Origin: CBDDCX01 sp965226925
GTDB lineage: Bacteria > Gemmatimonadota > Gemmatimonadetes > Longimicrobiales > Gaopeijiaceae
Direction of reading: 5' to 3'
DNA: 64,000 bases
Assembly (NCBI GenBank): GCA_965226925.1
Contig: CBDDEN010000008.1
Coordinates: 124,001-188,000, forward strand
Below, in pieces: positions 1 to 8,428 of this stretch. Under the pieces are notes generated by a model. The model worked only from the letters and a program-made list of their open reading frames with translations. It was not told where the DNA came from and did not search any database. Position numbers and translations under genes: made by a program. Positions within the stretch are counted from its first letter, which is position 1; every line of letters starts with the position of its first letter.

Positions 1-733
1 CGTTGAAGACCACATCTGGCTCGCGCCCGAGACACGCGTTCGCCTGCAGCGGGCCCGCACGTTGGTATCGGAGGGCTCATCCCTCATCGCTCGTGGCGCG
101 TACGAAGGCGGCGCCCGCAGGGCCGGCCAGGGCCACGTCGAGGCACAGGGGGTCGCGAAGACCCTCTTGGGTCTCACCTCCCGGTACGCCGACGAGCGGC
201 AGTTGGCCGTGTGGCGCAGCTGGATAGCAGACACGATGGCATGGTCCGCCAGCACTGGAAAAGCTGCCATCATAGTCGACAAGGACCAGCACCGCCTGAC
301 CCTCTACGAGAAGGGTCGGGCCGTGCGATCATACGCGGTGGATCTTGGGTGGAACAACGTGGCCGCCAAGCGTCGCCAGGGCGACGGGGCGACCCCCGAG
401 GGTCACTACCGCATAACCGAGATGAAGGGGCGCGGTCGGTCCCGGCACCACAAGGCGCTTCTCCTCGACTACCCCAACCGCGACGATCTGGCGAATCTCG
501 CGGAGTTGAAGAGGACCGGTGCGGTGCCCTCGAATACGCACGTCGGCGGACTCATCGAGATTCATGGAGATGGGGGCCGTGGCCGAGACTGGACCGACGG
601 CTGCGTGGCGATCACCAACGCGGATATCGACGAGTTGTTCGCACGGGTGAGCCTGAACACGCCCGTGACCATAGTGGGGAGCCGTGAGGGTGACGGGGTC
701 TTCGCCGGGGTGGCCCGGAGGCTCGAGCAATGA
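1..733 (+). CDS. L,D-transpeptidase (YkuD domain), 5' partial
   Basis: The frame is open to the window edge (first full codon at position 2), so the N-terminus is missing; the TTG at 62 is only the first possible start inside the window. The C-terminal half carries a YkuD catalytic core: strands starting IIVDKDQHRLTLYEKG, then IEIHGDGG and WTDGCVAITN, which supply the catalytic His and Cys. This family cross-links peptidoglycan (3-3 bonds) or attaches lipoproteins to it, in the periplasm. The usual Arg after the Cys is replaced (DGCVAI instead of HGCIR), as in the ErfK/YafK-like branch. The stop overlaps the next start (ATGA), so the two genes are probably translationally coupled. Confidence 0.8.
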   Translation, partial: VEDHIWLAPETRVRLQRARTLVSEGSSLIARGAYEGGARRAGQGHVEAQGVAKTLLGLTSRYADERQLAVWRSWIADTMAWSASTGKAAIIVDKDQHRLTLYEKGRAVRSYAVDLGWNNVAAKRRQGDGATPEGHYRITEMKGRGRSRHHKALLLDYPNRDDLANLAELKRTGAVPSNTHVGGLIEIHGDGGRGRDWTDGCVAITNADIDELFARVSLNTPVTIVGSREGDGVFAGVARRLEQ

Positions 734-1455
734 ACACGCGAGACGTGCAATCCAGTGCCGCGCCTTCGCCGCTCTCGGGCTCTTCTTCCCTCCAAGGGAG
801 GGCTCGCAGCCTCCGCCCTATCCTCGGCGCGTTGCTGATGGTGGGGTGCGGCGGCGCCGTCTTGGTCCAAGCCGCATTGGGCTTTGCATTGCGCCCGGTG
901 TCCCTGGGCGATCCGGTCCAGGGAGCCGAATCGATGGCGGATCCAGCCGCTCTGGGAGCGACGCTCACCGAGATCACGAACCTCCAGCGAGAGCTCGCCT
1001 CCACCGCGACCCAAGGCACTTACCTGGTGATAGACCGGGCCAACAACCGACTCTGGGTCCGAGGACGGGCCGGCGTCGTCCATGAGGCTATCGTCTCCAC
1101 CGGCTCCGGTACCGTGCTGAAGGAAACGCGTGGACTCCAACGCACGTGGACGTTCGATACCCCCGAGGGACGCTTCCGCGTTCTCAACGAACGAAAGAAC
1201 CCGGTGTGGACGAAGCCCGACTGGGCATTCCTGGAAGAGGGACAGGAGGTGCCACGCCGCTTGAGTGAGCGCGTGGAAAAGGGCACGCTGGGCGAGTGGG
1301 CGCTAGACCTGGGCGACGGCTACATGATCCATGGCACGCTCTACGAGCGCCTGCTCGGCCGCAGCCTGACGCACGGCTGCATACGAGTGGGCCGAGATGA
1401 TCTGCGGCTTGTGGAACGGGCCGTTACAACCGGCACTCCCGTCTATATTTTCTGA
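730..1455 (+). CDS. L,D-transpeptidase (YkuD domain), membrane-anchored
   Basis: 241 aa. A hydrophobic stretch at about residues 34-58 looks like a signal anchor. The YkuD domain runs from about residue 95 (TYLVIDRANNRLWVRG) to the end, with catalytic YMIHG and the canonical LTHGCIRVG motif (His, Cys, Arg all present). It probably acts on peptidoglycan in the periplasm. The ATG overlaps the upstream transpeptidase stop by 4 bp, and a third gene follows after 13 bp, so this is the middle gene of a small cell-wall operon. The complete active-site motif makes it the most clearly functional of the three. Substrate specificity cannot be read from the sequence. Confidence 0.85.
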   Translation: MNTRDVQSSAAPSPLSGSSSLQGRARSLRPILGALLMVGCGGAVLVQAALGFALRPVSLGDPVQGAESMADPAALGATLTEITNLQRELASTATQGTYLVIDRANNRLWVRGRAGVVHEAIVSTGSGTVLKETRGLQRTWTFDTPEGRFRVLNERKNPVWTKPDWAFLEEGQEVPRRLSERVEKGTLGEWALDLGDGYMIHGTLYERLLGRSLTHGCIRVGRDDLRLVERAVTTGTPVYIF

Positions 1456-1468
1456 GGGAGCCGGGCAC

Positions 1469-2206
1469 GTGATCTCGCTCGGGCGCACGGTTCTCGTGCT
1501 TTCGGGGGTGACTGTCCTCGGCGCCACCGCCTGGCTGGGTGCGCGTACGATTTCATCGCCGAGCGCAGACCCTTCCGAGGTCCTTCGCGCCGAGGAGGCC
1601 GTGCTCCGTCACCGTCTGACCGTGTCCGGTCAGGACCGCGCTCTCCTCGTGCTTGATCCCAAACGTTCGACCCTCGTCCTTTACCGCGGAGGTACCGAAC
1701 TCCGGTCGTGGCAGGTGTTGTCGGTGGAGGCCGGCGCCCGACGAATCGGTGCGGGCCGGGGGGTCGTGCGGGAGGACTGGCGTACCCACCTCTGGGAGGA
1801 CCCGCAGCTGGACCCCCCTGTCCGGAGGGACAGGAAGCTCATCGTCTCAGACTCGGTGGTCCCTCCGGACCCGACCGGCGCGGTAGACTGGATCCCTCCC
1901 ACTCCGGAAGAGTCGGTACCCACGCCACGGCGCTTCGTGGTGCACTTCGCCGACGGTCTCGGCCTGGAAGTGCTGGCCGAGGGTCCGGACTCACTTCTCG
2001 CCAATCCCGGGCTCGCAGAACGCGTATCTGCCGCCACTCGCCGCGTCTTTCCGAAGAGCTGGGACCGCTACCGCGTCCGCGTTCGGATGCCTGCCGCGGA
2101 GGCGGGCAGTCTGTACCGCGCGTTTCCCTCCGGCACCGCGTTCGTGGCCCTCATCCCGGAACGCCCACCGCGCCTGTGGTCCCCCATATTCCCGTCCGCC
2201 CGCTAA
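1469..2206 (+). CDS. secreted YkuD-like protein lacking the catalytic motif
   Basis: 245 aa from a GTG at 1469, preceded by GAGGGAG 8 bp upstream; an upstream ATG at 1397 would overlap the previous gene deeply and is less likely. A hydrophobic N-terminus (VLVLSGVTVLGATAWLG) suggests a signal peptide or anchor. The segment ALLVLDPKRSTLVLYRGG matches the opening strands of the YkuD domain in the two upstream genes, but no H-x-C-x-R motif follows. It may be a diverged, non-catalytic paralogue or partner of the transpeptidases. Function unknown. The gene ends 10 bp before the target-site duplication of the downstream IS element. Confidence 0.65.
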   Translation: MISLGRTVLVLSGVTVLGATAWLGARTISSPSADPSEVLRAEEAVLRHRLTVSGQDRALLVLDPKRSTLVLYRGGTELRSWQVLSVEAGARRIGAGRGVVREDWRTHLWEDPQLDPPVRRDRKLIVSDSVVPPDPTGAVDWIPPTPEESVPTPRRFVVHFADGLGLEVLAEGPDSLLANPGLAERVSAATRRVFPKSWDRYRVRVRMPAAEAGSLYRAFPSGTAFVALIPERPPRLWSPIFPSAR

Positions 2207-2216
2207 GCGATCGGCA

Positions 2217-3423
2217 CTAGGGAAACTCTGAACAAGACGGGTGTAGTTTCATGGTATGAAACGACCGGGGAGTTGTGAGCGGGCCATGGAGCTTCAGATG
2301 ACTTTCGCGGAGCTGGAGTACGATTCGAAGAAGCGGCGGACGCGCCGGGAGATTTTCCTGGAGAAGATGGAGGGGCTGATTCCCTGGCAACAGCTGGAGG
2401 ATCGGATCGAGCCGTTCTATCCGAAGGCTGGCCGTGGCCGCCGCCCCTATCCGCTTGGGGTGATGCTGCGGGTTCATTGTGTGCAGCTGTTCTACAACGT
2501 GAGCGATCCGGGCATGGAGGATCTGCTCTACGAGGTGGAGTCAGTGCGCCGCTTTGCGGGTCTGCGCCTGAGCGGTTCTTTGCCGGACGAGACGACGATC
2601 CTGAACTTCCGTCACCTGCTGGAGACGCAGGGCTTGGGGATGGGGTTGTTCGAGGAGATCAATACGCATCTGGCGTCTCTCGGGCATCGGTTGAAGACGG
2701 GGACGATCGTGGATGCGAGCATCATTGACGCGCCGTCGTCGACGAAGAACCGCAGGGGAGAACGGGATCCGGAGATGCACCAGACGAAGAAGGGAAACCA
2801 GTGGTACTTCGGGATGAAGGCGCATATCGGGGTGGACGCCGAATCGGGTCTGGCGCACAGCTTGGCGACGACGGCCGCCAACGCGGCGGACGTGACGCAG
2901 GCGTGCGTGCTGCTGCATGGTGACGAGACGGAGGCATGGGGCGACGCGGGCTACCAGGGTGTGGACAAGCGCCCGGAGAACAGGGGTTGCGACGTCGCCT
3001 GGCAGGTGGCGATGAAGCCGGGCAAGCGTCGCCTGCTCGATCGGGACGGCGCCGAGGCGGCGGCCGAGAAGCGCAAGGCATCGGTGCGGGCGAAGGTGGA
3101 GCATCCGTTCTTGTATGTGAAGCGGCGCTTCGGGTACGGTAAGGTGCGCTACCGGGGACTGGCGAAGAACACGCAGCGCATCGCGTTGCTGCTCGGGTTC
3201 TCGAATCTGCTCATCGCTGGCCGCTACGCGACCGGATAACGCGCGGCCCATGGACCGCCCGAGGGCGGGAGCCGGACACATCGAAGCGACTTCCTGACGG
3301 TTCGGACCGTTTCTCCGGCGCGCCAGCCAGCACTTCATCGCTCCGATAGGTCTTCGAACCGGATCTTCGAACCGCAACCGATCGCGTTCCTCCCAAGATG
3401 GGGGTTGTTCAGACCCTCCCTAG
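2217..3423 (+). mobile_element. IS5-family insertion sequence with CTAG target duplication
   Basis: The element proper spans 2221-3419 (1199 bp). It is bounded by imperfect inverted repeats: left GGAAACTCTGAACAA, right (complement) GGAGGGTCTGAACAA, 12 of 15 matching. A CTAG lies directly outside each end (2217-2220 and 3420-3423). The length, the YTAR-type 4-bp target and the single DDE transposase all fit the IS5 group of the IS5 family. A perfect 7-bp hairpin (GTTTCAT-ggt-ATGAAAC, 2246-2262) sits at the first possible transposase start and could limit translation from outside transcripts. The element looks intact. Confidence 0.85.
2256..3239 (+). CDS. IS5-family DDE transposase
   Basis: 327 aa from the ATG at 2256; the ATG at 2286 is an alternative start and lies outside the hairpin that covers 2256. 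The N-terminal half holds the DUF772-like region (LEDRIEPFYPKAG, RRPYPLGVMLRVHC). DDE residues are visible in GTIVDASIIDAP, WGDAGYQG and KVEHPFLYVKRRFG. The length fits a full IS5-type transposase and no frameshift is seen. About 165 bp of non-coding sequence separate the stop from the right inverted repeat. Confidence 0.9.
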   Translation: MKRPGSCERAMELQMTFAELEYDSKKRRTRREIFLEKMEGLIPWQQLEDRIEPFYPKAGRGRRPYPLGVMLRVHCVQLFYNVSDPGMEDLLYEVESVRRFAGLRLSGSLPDETTILNFRHLLETQGLGMGLFEEINTHLASLGHRLKTGTIVDASIIDAPSSTKNRRGERDPEMHQTKKGNQWYFGMKAHIGVDAESGLAHSLATTAANAADVTQACVLLHGDETEAWGDAGYQGVDKRPENRGCDVAWQVAMKPGKRRLLDRDGAEAAAEKRKASVRAKVEHPFLYVKRRFGYGKVRYRGLAKNTQRIALLLGFSNLLIAGRYATG

Positions 3424-3780
3424 CTCTCGTTGCGGCACGGAACCGGCCGCCGCGAACGCCGAGGTACGCGGTAACGGCGCAGGCCACCGACGTGATGTAC
3501 GGGTAGGGGATCTCCGCGCGACGTACGCCCCCACGATCCAGACGGTCGCACCGGCTGTCAGCGCCGCTATACGTACGACAGCCAGGCCTGCCGAGCCATG
3601 TTCCCGCCACCGGATTCCACTCACCATCCGGGATGCCCCCCACGTCCTGGCGTACACGGGTCAGCTCTCGGTCAGGGCCGCCCCTTCGGCCCACCCCAGC
3701 GCGAGCCCGGGAGCCGGTCCCGGCGCCCACATGGGTGCGATCTCGTTCCTTCACCGCTTCGGCCCTTCATTGAACGTACG
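3424..3780. other. degenerate stretch between IS5 and IS91 remnant
   Basis: No intact gene is seen. On the minus strand two frames contain hydrophobic, membrane-protein-like stretches (GLAVVRIAALTAGATVW in one, YITSVACAVTAYLGV in another) that would join through a frameshift. This may be a decayed small membrane protein abutting the IS5 insertion, but the evidence is weak. Confidence 0.3.
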
Positions 3781-3851
3781 GTGGACCTGGAGGGGAGGGC
3801 ATCGTCTATCGGCTCCCCCATCCCGCACCGGATGGTACCACGGCTCTCTCG

Positions 3852-4401
3852 CTCACTCCTGTGGAGTTCCTCGAGCGACTCGCCCTACTCATTCACCCGC
3901 CACGCATCCATCGCCACCGCTATCACGGGGTGCTGGCTCCCGGGGTACCCACCGAAGGTGGGTCGCAAGCTCAGGTATCAGGTCATCGCGCTCGGGCGTG
4001 AGCAGGGTAGCGTGGAGAAGTCGCCCTCGGGGCCGCTCGACGCCCCGTCCGTCGCGGGTTCGTCAGGCGACGCCGCGGGCCGCCGTAGGTCGTCGCGCTG
4101 GGCCGCTCTCGTCGCTCGTATCTACGATGTCTTACCGCTCGTCTGCCCGGGGCACCGCGCGAAGCGTGGTCGCGGTGCCTCGATGCGCATCATCGCCTTC
4201 GTCACCGATCCCGTTCCCGTCCGCTCCATTCTGTCCTATCTCGATCTCCCCACCCGACCCCCTCCACTCTCTCCGGCTCGCGCTCCACCCCAGGGCCTCT
4301 TCGCGTTCGATCAGACCGGCGGGTTCGACCCTGCCGATCCGGAACCTATTCCCGAATTCGAGTTCGATCAGTCGATCAGTCGCGGACTGACTGAGACCTA
4401 G
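3852..4401 (+). pseudogene. IS91-type (Y2/HUH) transposase, C-terminal remnant
   Basis: Translation from 3852 gives LTPVEFLERLALLIHPPR followed by HRHRYHGVLAPG. The frame then shifts near 3945, and the +1 frame continues with RYQVIALG, ARIYDVLPLVCPG, MRIIAFVTDP, ILSYLDLPTRPPPL and FDPADPEPIPEFEFDQ. These are the conserved blocks of the C-terminal half of IS91-like transposases. The N-terminal HUH and tyrosine region is absent and the zinc-finger part is disrupted (extra residues after VCPG). This is an inactive remnant. A second remnant of the same family lies at 7882-8385. Confidence 0.75.
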
Positions 4402-4468
4402 TGAGACCTGCCCCACCGACCCCGGACCCGCCGTCCCCGACGCGGGGTCGAATCCGTTCTCCATCTCC

Positions 4469-4534
4469 TGCCCATCCACGCATCCCATCGTCTCGTCCTT
4501 GCATGGCCGGACGGCGAGGGTTCACCTTAGCCTG
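4469..4534 (-). repeat. inverted repeat, left copy (pairs with 7783-7860)
   Basis: The complement of this stretch reads CAGGCTAA, then CGCCGTCCGGCCATGCAAGG, then GGATGCGTGGATGGGCA. The same blocks appear on the plus strand at 7783-7860. The two copies bracket the DUF1538/P-II genes and each lies beside an IS91-type transposase remnant. They are probably element termini in opposite orientation. Confidence 0.65.
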
Positions 4535-4636
4535 TGGTCAGACTTGCTAGGGGAGATCTCGCCTCGCTCAAGCAGGGTGCCGGACTCGGAAAGGGTCTTT
4601 AGAATCCCTATCCTCGTACATCTCACATTGTAAAGT

Positions 4637-5187
4637 ATGGAACTCAGGAACCGCATTCTCGTCTACGCGGCCTTCGGGGCATTGACCGGACTCGTGATTT
4701 CGCTCTCGGCATCAATGATGTACGGGGTTGTTCACGTGGTCCACGAGAGTTCGGCTACATTGGATCCCTCTAGCCCGCGCCTACCTTCCGTGTTCCGTGT
4801 CACGGGAGCGTACGTCATTGGCGGAATCCCTCTAGCCCGCGCCTACCTTCCGTGTTCCGTGTCACGGGAGCACTCGCGGGCGCGGTGTGGGGTGGGCTTC
4901 TACCCTTGACCAGACGGTTGTGGGGAGCGGTGACGGTGGCATTCATCGGCGGGCTACCGGTCTTTCTGCTCCTCTACCTCGCGGTCGACGCCGGAAATCT
5001 ATCGGTGGGAGTGTCGGGAATCCTGCTGCGCTCCATCGCCTGGGCCATAATTGTGGGCATCGGTTGGGTCGGCTTGCGGGTCCGCGTGATCCGACGCAAC
5101 CAGAAGTCTCAGGACACTCACTCACCTTCCGGGGGGACGTCTGCGGGAAGCTCAAACTGTGTGGAACGATCGAGCGGGACCATGTAG
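4637..5187 (+). pseudogene. membrane protein gene frameshifted by a 62-bp tandem duplication
   Basis: The first frame (from ATG 4637, MELRNRILVYAAFGALTG) encodes an N-terminal membrane segment and runs into the wrong frame at about 4810. The second frame (visible from 4852) continues with ALAGAVWGGLLPLTRRLWG and two more hydrophobic segments to a stop at 5187. Removing one 62-bp repeat unit puts both halves in one frame and gives a 162-aa protein with about four membrane segments. The family is not recognised. The 3' end overlaps the convergent P-II-like gene by 70 bp. Confidence 0.7.
4764..4871 (+). repeat. 62-bp tandem duplication (two exact 46-bp copies)
   Basis: Copies at 4764-4809 and 4826-4871 are identical over 46 bp (both begin ATCCCTCTAGCCCGCGCC) and are separated by 16 bp. 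The offset of 62 is not a multiple of three, so the duplication breaks the reading frame of the gene around it. Confidence 0.9.
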
Positions 5188-5453
5188 AGGAATCTTCCTT
5201 CCATGTCGGCCACTTTCCCCGCGTGATAGATCCACTCGAAGAGGTCGTCGGCTTGGTCGGCGGCTGTGATCGCCGTGAGGATCTCTTTCTCGACGCAATT
5301 GAACAGGCCCCCGGGATTCGATCCAATGAAGCCACGGGCGGAATGCACCTCTACCCGGGTCAGGCCCAACTCAGAGAAGAGCCGCGCCTGAAGCTCCGCG
5401 CCCAGTCCCTGGGGCAGTAGGCATGAGAGGAGCCTGTCTCCGCCCCCACTCAC
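5118..5453 (-). CDS. P-II-like nitrogen-regulator-family protein (second copy)
   Basis: 111 aa. The ferredoxin-like fold of the P-II family is suggested by the strand pattern and by the C-terminal block FEWIYHAGKVADMEGRFLYM, closely parallel to the upstream paralogue. The ATG overlaps the stop of that paralogue by 4 bp (5450-5453), so the two are translationally coupled. P-II-like proteins bind nucleotides and control transporters. As I recall, such pairs accompany DUF1538 membrane proteins, and here they sit directly downstream of one. The two could form a heteromeric regulator of that transporter. The ligand is unknown. Confidence 0.75.
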   Translation of the reverse strand: MSGGGDRLLSCLLPQGLGAELQARLFSELGLTRVEVHSARGFIGSNPGGLFNCVEKEILTAITAADQADDLFEWIYHAGKVADMEGRFLYMVPLDRSTQFELPADVPPEGE

Positions 5454-5818
5454 GAGGCGCTCCCGCGGATCTTCCTTAGGACAGCTTCTGGAACGTGCGT
5501 TGCCGCCTTATCGAGGCGCGTGACGTAGAGGAAGCCCATTCCGGGTGTTTCCAGCTTTCCCGTCAGGTACATCACCTCCACGATCCGGTCTACCTGATCC
5601 GTGGCAACCACCACGTTTATCACTTCCTTCTCGACTTCGACGGCAACACCAAGAACTCCGAGGCGTTCACGGACGCCACTGCCACGCGCGTAGTAAACAG
5701 TGGCTCCTTGCGCCCCGGCATCCCTGCATGCGCGGACGATGTCATCGGCCAGACCCTTCTGCACGATGCAGGTTATGAGCATCACTTCAGTGAGGACGAT
5801 TACGTCACGGTCTGCCAT
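5450..5818 (-). CDS. P-II-like nitrogen-regulator-family protein (first copy)
   Basis: 122 aa. It opens with a long strand (VIVLTEVMLITCIVQKG), followed by DDIVRACRDAGAQGATVYYARG and the closing block EVEKEVINVVVATDQVDRIV and YLTGKLETPGMGFLYVTRLD, typical of the P-II/GlnB-like fold. The T-loop region is short and lacks the classical uridylylated tyrosine context, so this is a P-II-like protein and not GlnB. The gene lies 12 bp downstream of the DUF1538 gene and overlaps the second P-II-like gene by 4 bp, making a three-gene minus-strand operon. Confidence 0.8.
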   Translation of the reverse strand: MADRDVIVLTEVMLITCIVQKGLADDIVRACRDAGAQGATVYYARGSGVRERLGVLGVAVEVEKEVINVVVATDQVDRIVEVMYLTGKLETPGMGFLYVTRLDKAATHVPEAVLRKIRGSAS

Positions 5819-5830
5819 CAGTCAGCCTGT

Positions 5831-7520
5831 TCAGATGAAGTGTCCACGCTTTGCCTTCCACCGGATGATGAGTCCGCAGACCAAGACGGAGGCGATCGGG
5901 CAAAGGGACGCCAGTGCGAGGACACCGAAGCCGTCCGTGGCTCGGACCGCATCTCCCAAGCCTAAGCCCATGGCAAGCACGAGCGGCACCGTGACCGGGC
6001 CCGTGGTTACACCCGCGCTATCCCAGGCGACATTGACGAACTCCTCCGTCGACACTGCCGTCAGTATCAACAAGAGAGCATATCCAGGTAAGAGGAAATT
6101 GCTTAGATCAAGTGCATAGACCAGCTTGACGATCCCGAGGGCGATGCCGAACGCCACGCCGACTGCCACCGCGAGCATCAGCAACCTTCTTGAGAAGGCC
6201 CCGTTCGTCAACTCTTCCACGGCAATGCCCATAGCGTTAAGCGCCGGTTCGGCGAGCGTGGCGCCGAATCCGAGAACCCACGCGAAAGCGACCACGAGGG
6301 CAATTCCCAACCCATAGGCATAAAGTGGTGAATCGGGCACGTCGCGGAGCGTCACGAAGGCGCTAGGAAGGGCGCCGCCCGATTGCCTACCGAGTTCCGC
6401 GAGCCCGTACGACAAGCCGATGTTGAAAGCCGCCATGCCAGCGAGAGTCAGCGCGATCCCGTACCCGACCATCCAGGGGTGACGTAGGTCCTTCCGAACC
6501 AGGAGCTTTAGCACCAGCACGAGGAAAACCACTAGGGGAACGATAGCCCTCAGGGCTGCGACGACGTCGGTCGCGGGACTGACGGTCCACCATCCGTCGG
6601 GCGGCGTATCGGTAGTGAGGAGACCGCCCGGTTCCACGAGCAATCCAAGGAGCAGCACTCCGAGCACCGGAAACAGTGAAGCAAGGGTGACGATGCCGAA
6701 CCCGGAAAGACTGCCGCCGCCACGGCCGACCGCGTGAGCCACGCCGATGCCGAGGGCCAGCACTAGCGGTACCGTCACGGGGCCCGTCGTCACCGCTCCA
6801 GAATCCCACGCCAGCCCTACGATCTGGGAAAGTTCCGGGTGCGTCCTCGCATATGCGGTCAATAGGAGGCACGGCACCAGTGGCAAAGATCAGCGGCTTT
6901 AGGCTCCAACTGTAGACGAATCGCAAAGTCCCCAGCACGGCGGCGACGCCGACGCCCATGCCGACTACCAAGACGAGTTTCCCGCTGTGTTGGTTCAGAA
7001 GAGCAAAGAGCACGGGTGTCTCCTGGGCCGAGACGATGGCACCGGCAGCCTTCAGCGCGCCGATCGCTGGCTCCGCGAAAGTCACTCCGATTCCCAGGAG
7101 AAAGACAACCAGCGATACCACCAAGATTGGCTGGTGGGTGGGAAGGGTTTCTCCCATCCGCTCGCCCAGGGGCATCAGGCCGAGCTTGAGGCCTTCCATG
7201 AACAACATAAGGCCCATGATGACCGCCAGGAGCGCTCCGGCGATAGTGCCAAAACTTTCCACCGGCTGGCGCAGGAAAAGGAGTTGAAAGGACACCAGGT
7301 AGAGTGCGAGCGGCGCAACGGCCCGGAATTGCTCGAGAAATCGAGGTGAGATGTATGGCGTTAAGATCGTCACCACCTCGGCCGGACGAAGCCGGAGCCT
7401 CGCGTCCGAAGGAGAGGCCGCCACGACGTCGTTGTATGAGACGAGCTCGTGGCAGATTCCGACCTCTTGGACGTAATCGCCGAAGCGGACCTCTTGTTGC
7501 ACCAGCGGCACTCCCATCAA
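5831..7520 (-). pseudogene. DUF1538 membrane transporter gene split by a frameshift near 6870
   Basis: The upstream frame (from ATG 7520) encodes one DUF1538 repeat (FQLLFLRQPVESFGTIAG, GIGVTFAEPAIGALKAAG) and runs to WSLKPLIFATGAVPP near 6870. The downstream frame, open from 6886 to 5831, picks up with LLLTAYARTHPELSQIVGLA, GAVTTGPVTVPLVLALG and a complete second repeat (GATLAEPALNAMG, GVTTGPVTVPLVLAMG). Together they give about 560 aa, the normal two-domain size, so a single-nucleotide indel around 6860-6885 is the likely lesion (real or a sequencing error). The family is thought to be an ion or metabolite transporter. The linked P-II-like genes suggest ligand-dependent gating. Confidence 0.8.
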
Positions 7521-7782
7521 AAGCGATAGTACCCATATTGGCTGTGTCGGCCGCTAGGAGCAAAAGGGAGCCGATCAAGGTCATCAAGGCAGAGGGCCGC
7601 CACGATCTTAGTGGCACTCCTGTTCCTCGTTATGATCGTCCCGATCGTTACGGTCTCGTTCTCGCGTCGGCTGTAGGTCCGATCCTGGCCCAAGTCGCGA
7701 TAGGAATAGGCGATCCAAACGCCCTTTTCGAGTCCGGCACCCTGCCTGAGCGAGCCGAGACACGGCCCTGCAAGGCTGAGCC
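7521..7782. other. intergenic stretch without a recognisable gene
   Basis: Upstream of the DUF1538 operon. The long plus-strand frame through it has no recognisable similarity. It must contain the operon's promoter on the minus strand, but I see no convincing -35/-10 pair. Confidence 0.4.
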
Positions 7783-7860
7783 CAGGCTAAAGGGCACGTT
7801 CGAAGGGCACGTTCGCCGTCCGGCCATGCAAGGACAGACGAGCGGATGCGTGGATGGGCA
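7783..7860 (+). repeat. inverted repeat, right copy (pairs with 4469-4534)
   Basis: Carries CAGGCTAA, CGCCGTCCGGCCATGCAAGG and GGATGCGTGGATGGGCA in the same order as the complement of 4469-4534. It contains an extra small tandem duplication (GGGCACGTTCG twice, 7791-7814). It lies just 5' of the second IS91-type transposase remnant. Confidence 0.65.
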
Positions 7861-7881
7861 ACAGCGACCGAACGGACCCGA

Positions 7882-8385
7882 CCCCCGAGCCGGGGACGAC
7901 CGGTTCAGGGTTAACGCACACTTCCATTTCCACGTCTGTGTCATCGACGGCGTGTTCAGCGAGGATGCCGAGGGCTCGGTCCAGTTCCACGAGGCCATCC
8001 ATCTCACGGCCTCCGACTGGGACGAGCTGCAGCACACCGTGCGCCACCGGGTGCTCCGGTACTTCCCCCGCCAGGGTCTGCTCGAACGCCACGTCACCGA
8101 CGACATGCTCAACTGGCAAGCCTCCGGTGAGTTCAGCATCGATGCCTCGGTCCACATCCCGGCCCGTGACCGTGCCGGGCTCGAACGCATCCATCGTCAT
8201 CGGTATCACGGAGTGCTGGTTCCCAACGCCAGGCTCAGGTATCACCTCATCGCGCTCGGGCAGCAGGGTAGGATAGAGGAGTCGCCTTCGGGGCAACATG
8301 GCCCGCAGTCCGTAGCGGGTTCGCCACCGATACCGTTCCCGTACGCTCCATTCTGTCCCTATCTCGATCTCCGTCCAGAGCCAAT
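7882..8385 (+). pseudogene. IS91-type (Y2/HUH) transposase remnant with internal deletion
   Basis: One frame encodes the HUH region (AHFHFHVCVIDGVFSED), the middle region (QHTVRHRVLRYFPRQGLLER, FSIDASVHIPARDRAGLERI), then jumps straight to HRHRYHGVLVPNARLRYHLI. Intact IS91-like proteins have roughly 60 more residues between the last two blocks, so there is an internal deletion. The 3' part (8320-8385) matches the end of the first remnant in another frame. No start codon or catalytic tyrosine region is visible. Inactive. Confidence 0.75.
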
Positions 8386-8403
8386 TCTTGCACTTACTCT
8401 AAT

Positions 8404-8417
8404 ATAACTATAGTTAT
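8404..8417. promoter_or_regulatory. AT-rich 14-bp perfect palindrome upstream of the ATPase gene
   Basis: ATAACTATAGTTAT is a perfect palindrome in an otherwise GC-rich window, 11 bp upstream of the first possible start of the AAA_14 gene. It could be an operator or part of the promoter, or the edge of horizontally acquired DNA. Confidence 0.4.
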
Positions 8418-8428
8418 CTCTCAGACGA

